Positions 58,803-64,000 of a stretch of DNA of 64,000 nucleotides are shown in pieces. The notes under the pieces are model-generated. The model ran no database searches and was not told the DNA's origin. It was given only the letters and a program-made list of their open reading frames with translations. Location of the stretch: assembly GCA_035610835.1 (NCBI GenBank), contig CM069448.1, positions 7,503,607-7,567,606 of the forward strand, read 5' to 3'. A program made the position numbers and the translations under genes. How positions within the stretch are numbered: position 1 is the stretch's first letter; every line of letters starts with the position of its first letter. The stretch comes from Ophiura sarsii. Its lineage: Eukaryota; Echinodermata; Ophiuroidea; Amphilepidida; Ophiuridae.

Positions 58803-59534
58803 GACTTACACTTTTCTCCCTCAACTTATGTCACTTCCCAGGATGTTAATCTGAGACGATTCCATACAATGAGGATACATTGGCCCTTTCAGTGTCACTT
58901 AGGACCATCACCAAAATAAAGACTTTCTTTGTCTCACCTATATGTTGCCCATTTTCAGCCACTTTAATGTTGTGGTTGTATAAAGACTACATATCCGACA
59001 AGCTTTGAATAGCCACACTAATCAGCATGTTTCCTGTCAAAAACCATACATTTTATTAAAGATCACTCAAAATGTACCCATATGATTTACACATTTTGTG
59101 TCATTGACGGAGGTAATGTCTCATACATTAAATACTTGATACTTTGGTGTCTTTAGAACTCTGCCATGCATACTGTGATTTGTAAACACAATTTACCTAT
59201 TACTTCAATTTAGCATGGTGAACTCTGCATGATGATTGCACGTAATATAAAACTTTCTTGAACTTACATTTATGACGTCAACTTGAAGGTAAAGATGACA
59301 CATACTATAAGGGCTGGAGCTCTCTGCACACATCCTACTAAGTTGCCGCAGGTTACACATGATTTCCAGTCGAAAGATAGGTGACAATTATCGAAAATCA
59401 GAAGGAAACACTATTTCTGTAAATATATAAAGAATTAATAAATGTGTCAGTTTTAGCGAACCCAATACTGGTGTTGGTGTCTGCAAAATACCATGTCTGT
59501 AAAAGACCTCAGCAAAGTAATGTGATCTATGCCT
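58803..59534. other. No gene seen
   Basis: Unremarkable AT-rich DNA; short frames without motifs. Confidence 0.45.
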
Positions 59535-60040
59535 TGTTATTAATTACCAGTGGTAACTTGGATGTCCAGTAAGCAACATCAATTACTGATATTGTGCTAT
59601 AATAATAGTGTTGTATTGTGTTATTCTCCTTTGTTATTCATTGTTTCCCCACACCTGGTTGGTATTTTTGCTTTTCATTCTTTACATTTACAACCACTTT
59701 TCAGCTGACTGTCAACCAGGTAACAACAGCGCCCTCGTGTGAGCTATCGACTTCTGAGGGATCTAGAGGGCAGTGTCAACAGAGGTAGGGGGGGGGGGAG
59801 TGTGCATGTTCACGTTCACACTATCTAAAATATGCCTAACATTAAAGTAATGGGAGATATGTATCCACAATCCATTCAATGGGGGACATTGTGTGTTAAA
59901 TGTAACGCCAAGATAATCTAATAAATCAATCACATGTTATATTGCATGCTGTGATGCACTACTAATTTAATCTACACTTTTGCAGTGATACTACAAGAGT
60001 CGGTCAATATGTAATGAAAGTAAATTCGGTAACTCGTCGT
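59535..60040 (+). repeat. Segmental duplication, shortened third copy
   Basis: 59535-59690 matches 53849-54005 and 61027-61185. 59690-60030 matches 54490-54830 and 61670-62010. The roughly 480 bp between these parts in the full copies is absent. Contains core repeat copy 4 (59704-59786). Confidence 0.75.
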
Positions 60041-60360
60041 TTATGCATCCCCCACACTTTATAATCCTCATTACATTATACTACTTATTTATATTTCGTA
60101 ACTCAATACATATTTCTGGGGAAATTTTGTTCCAAAGATAAGAAGCTCCAGCTAAAAATAACAAACCAACAGACATACTACAGAATTAGTTAAAGATATA
60201 CATCTATTAAAGGTATTATTCATACACACTTTATTATAATCCTCATACATTATACCACCTAACAAACCAACAGACATAATACAGATTTATTTAAAGATAT
60301 ACAGCTATTTACAGTATTATTCATTCAAACTTAATTATCCAACCTATATTATACTATATC
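60040..60360 (-). repeat. Inverted units of the ~98-bp array
   Basis: ATAATCCTCATTACATTATA and AACAAACCAACAGACATA with TTAAAGATATACAGCTATT are complements of the 41.2-47.7 kb array unit. About three units are present. Confidence 0.8.
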
Positions 60361-60407
60361 ACAGTCTTCACAGAAGTTACTGAAATACACATGAGTTTAA
60401 GATATAC

Positions 60408-63400
60408 ACAGCGCCCACGTATGAGCTGATGGATTCTGAAGGGATCTAGAGGGCAGTGTCAACAGAGGTGAGTTTATCAATATTTCTTATAAATAATATT
60501 TGATTCATTGCTATAGTTCAATCAGTTCCAAATTGACGAGAAATACTCGGTTTTTATCTTTCCTCGTGCAAAAGTAATACAAGTATAAGCGAGATTTTGG
60601 CATCGTGCAAGCGTCATGCATACGATGACACAGGGTGCCATATTGCTCCATGCGAGCGTTTTACACGCAACGCTCTTTTGAATTAATTCGCTGCTGTAAA
60701 CAGTTTTCTCCAATTTGGAACTGACTGAATTATATATGCAAAGATTAAAAGCAATATAAACCAACTGTGTGTGGAGAAACAATGAATAACAAGGGAGAAT
60801 GACGCTATACAACAGGGAAAAATATATGGACAAGCAATAAGAATTGCTGTGCACTGAAACAAAAGCACACCAAAATGCACTGGGACATGCAATAAAAATT
60901 GCTGTGCAATAAACAATACAGCGTAACAATAAGGACCGACGTTTCAAGTGAATATACCACCCTTCAAACAAAAAGTGGTACAAACTATGATGAAGATAGT
61001 GAAATACACAAATTCACCACTATAATTATTATTAATTACCATGGTGGTAACTTGGATGTCCAGTAAACAACATCAATTACTGATATTGTGCTATAATCAT
61101 AGTGTTGTATTGCATTATTCTCCTTTGTTATTCATTGTTTCCCCACACCTGGTTGGTATTCTTGCTTTTCATTCTTTACATTTTACATTTTCAAGATATC
61201 CTCCTTTATCAGTTCTCTGATCCTTGGTGTGTTTTGTTCCTGGTTCCATTGGATTCATCTTTTATGTTTTATATTTTTCATTGCTATATGTAAACTATAT
61301 CGCTGACCAGTGACACTATCTCCATCAAGACAACCTTTTGATAGACATGTGCAAACCTCGTTGAAGACGAGTCCAAGACAAAAATTCTAGTCCATTGATT
61401 ATGAATCCATGTGATTTATAAAGTGTGTATGAATAGCCTAGCCATACAAGCATTAATCACAGTACAACAAAAACATGGGCAGACTCTGATGACTTGAAAG
61501 ATTCTAGATCGAGATAAAACTAACAAAAAGGGGAGGGGCTGCGATAATTCACCATGGTGCATTCTAGTCCTGAAGAATGATGCTGATCATCAATACCTCA
61601 GTACTAGCATTAAAGTGAGTATCTTCAACAGAGCCACCGGCGCCAGATTCTCCCTTCCAAATTTGTACAACCACTTTTCAGCTGACTGTCAACCAGGTAA
61701 CAACAGCGCCCTCGTGTGAGCTGTCGACTTCTGAGGGGATCTAGAGGGTAGTGTCAACAGAGGTGAGGGGGGGGGGGTGTGCATCTTCACGTTCACACTA
61801 ATTGAAATATGCCTAACATTAAAGTAATGGGAGATATGTATCCACAATCCATTCAATGGGGGACATTGTGTGTTAAATGTAACGCCAAGATGATCTAATA
61901 AATAAATCACATGTTATATTGCATGCTGTGATGCACTACTAATTTAATCTACCCTTTTGCAGTGATACTACAAGAGTCGGTCAATATGTAATGAAAGTAA
62001 TCTCGGTATGGGATGCAATGAGTGATTCTATTGAAGGGTAGTCTGATCAAGTATGAACCTTTGTCTTTTAACAATACAATTTTGGATCTTTAGATACCTT
62101 TGGTTGAAATGTGGGTCGTATGATACATTTGCCAATATCTTGGCAATGCAAGCATATAAGCATAACACTTAGTACATGGTTAGAACACACAACAATCTTT
62201 GTATACAGACAAGAAGAGACCACATGGAAAATAACAAAAGATAAAGAATAATGGGGGATTATAATTGAGTAAATGGTTGTGGGATTTGTAAAGCAATACT
62301 TTCAAAAGGAGTTGAATTATGTGACAACTTCTTTAATGATACACATCTAGTAGCTCTAAAGATAGCAGTAACAAGAGAAGTTGTGGCAGCCATCTTTGAT
62401 TGATAAATCCGTGTATATCATCATTTTGATTATCAATTTAATTATACACATTGAAGGAACACTAGGCTTTTATCCGGGAAACTTTTATTATGTTTTTAGC
62501 TGTTTTTGGTGCAGTTCAAAATGATTTGCTGTCTGTGCATGCGCATATTTTTATGGGTTCCATATGAATAAGTTCCGATAATTAATTAACTATCCTATGA
62601 AATCATCTAAAACGGGTTCATTTCTTTGATTTTTTTCTAGAAGTTTTGAGTTTCCGCAAAATTGATGATTCACTGAATGGGCATTTTTCTATGAAAGTGG
62701 GCTATTTGAAATAATGATATTTGTATGCTTTTTATTTAACTGCTTCTACTCTTACTTTCCCTTTTATACTACATTTATTCAAATGAAACAGGGATAAAGT
62801 TATTATCGTAAGTATCATGATTATGCATTTACCTGCTTCTGGCGTCATGTCACACGCTATCTTCTTACCACATGTTTCATACAATTTAAATTTCCCACAA
62901 ATAACAGATTTGGGTGGGTAAAGTTGGGCTCAAAATGAACGCTGCAAAGACAAAGTACATGCCCTTCAACAAGAAGCAAGTACCTGTAATCACCACAAAA
63001 GAAGGTATGCGCCTTGGTAAAGTGGAGGACTTCAAGTACCTTGGAGCCTGGATGAACAGTTATGAAAAGGACATTAAAACACGCAAAGCAGCTGCATGGA
63101 GAGCTTATGGCAAACTTAGTCAGCTATGGAAGGCCAAATCACTATCCAGAAAGCTCAAAGAAAGACTGTTCATAGCTACTGTAGAATCAGTCCTCCACTA
63201 TGGTTGTGAGTCATGGACAGTCACCCCAAAGCTTAGTAAACAGTTGGACGGATGTTACACTATATATTGCTAAGAACTGTGTTCAACATCAACTGGAGAC
63301 AGCATGTGACCTGTACGCGGATATGCCCAAAGTCTCGGATAAGATCAGGGAGCGTAGACCTGGATTTGCAGGACACTGCTTCAGAGGGTCCAATGAGCTG

Positions 63401-63822
63401 GTCTCCAAACTCATACATTAGATACCAAAACATGGAGTAAGAAAGCGTGGTAGACCAGCCCTAACCTTCATTGACATACTAAAGCAAAACACAGGATTGC
63501 AGGTAGAAGAAATCTACAGCTATGTTGGAAAGGAAGATTTGGAGAAGCATCGTGGTTCGGGAATATCACCCAGCCATAAGTCAAGTAAGTCAAGTCAATG
63601 TGTACTTACTTTAAGCCAGTGCTATTACGTCATAGTTCTTACTTAGAAACAAAAAGTGAATTATTTGGAAGACAGAGGTTCATGCTTTATAATGATTACC
63701 CTATCTGTTAATAGAATCACTCACTCATGCATCTCATAACAAGATCACTTTCATTACATATTGACCAATCCTCGTAGAGCAAATTTCAGTGATCAAAGTA
63801 TGATTATGCTCTTTATATTTCG
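60408..63822 (+). repeat. Segmental duplication, copy 2 (with inserted LINE)
   Basis: Matches 53296-56395 (see there). It starts at core repeat copy 5 (60408-60469), contains copy 6 (61682-61764), and is interrupted by a truncated LINE at 62914-63598. Without the LINE it is about 2.7 kb; copy 1 is longer by several small segments. Confidence 0.8.
62914..63598 (+). pseudogene. 5'-truncated LINE: reverse transcriptase C-terminus
   Basis: A 119-codon frame holds LKMNAAKTKYM, DFKYLGAWM, KAAAWRAYGKLSQLWK and VLHYGCESWTVTPKL. These are the thumb and downstream signatures of a non-LTR retrotransposon reverse transcriptase. After a frameshift near 63255-63275 the protein continues in other frames: TVFNINWRQHVT, then YADMPKVSDKIRERR and FAGHC, then KHGVRKRGRPALTFIDILKQ and VEEIYSYVGKEDL. 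The 3' end is an AAGTC-type repeat (63580-63597), a LINE tail. The insertion replaced about ten bases present at 56170 in the duplicate block. Dead copy; catalytic YxDD region absent. Confidence 0.85.
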
Positions 63823-64000
63823 CTTAAACTAAAAAATAACAATTACAATCACAATTGCGTGCATCCATCCATGTTGTGGTTTAGTCTAAGTTGGTGATGT
63901 TACCTCTACGAGGATTTTACCGGGTGTCCCTAAAAAAATTGTGCACATGTTTGCACAACTTGTTGACCATGAAGTCTAAAGTTTAAATCGACGTTGTGCC
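63823..64000. other. Possible left end of a CAGGGTG-like element at the window edge
   Basis: CCGGGTGTCCCTAAAAAAATTGTGCAC, starting at 63919 and given by position, resembles the left end of the 25137 element (GGTGAATCAAAAAAATTGTG) at its tip. The rest lies outside the window. Confidence 0.35.

Overview
The window is non-coding, AT-rich eukaryotic DNA dominated by transposable elements. It lacks bacterial-type gene density, and almost every long open frame is low-complexity or lies inside a repeat. Several features point to a metazoan, most plausibly a marine invertebrate: a Ngaro-type tyrosine-recombinase retroelement, tRNA-derived SINEs, many TA-flanked inverted-repeat elements, hAT-like elements with 8-bp target duplications, CR1-like LINE scraps, and long (GATT)n and C/G homopolymer tracts. 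Nothing in the window fixes the phylum. All boundaries were read by eye and may be off by a few bases.

Region by region. 1-6.6 kb: tRNA-like SINE, duplicated segments, two inverted-repeat elements. 6.6-10.86 kb: one large non-autonomous transposon flanked by TTAA, with a palindromic element nested in it. 11-24.5 kb: further inverted-repeat elements, a (ATCA)n microsatellite, a three-unit tandem repeat, a tRNA-like head, and a nested pair of elements whose empty site can be read from a second copy at 33.4 kb. 25.1-26.4 kb: TA-flanked element with a nested CACTG-ended element. 27.6-32.9 kb: traces of a broken spliced gene (three to four exon-like blocks), its introns filled by transposons and a LINE reverse-transcriptase scrap. 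32.9-41 kb: MITEs, a pair of tRNA-Ala-like SINEs, tandem duplications, a (GATT)n tract. 41.2-47.7 kb: a roughly 98-bp tandem array split by a 5.49-kb Ngaro-like element with near-identical split direct repeats, a gag-like gene and a remnant of the tyrosine recombinase. 49.5-64 kb: an hAT-like element, minisatellites, a 1.48-kb element with a 12-bp flanking duplication, and a roughly 3-kb direct segmental duplication, one copy of which carries a 5'-truncated LINE.

No intact host protein-coding gene, rRNA or functional tRNA was found. The strongest biology is the Ngaro-like element with its reconstructible integration site, and a pair of element families sharing the architecture GGGCARTTCC + 3-4 nt + GTTGCGGA with reiterated internal motifs.
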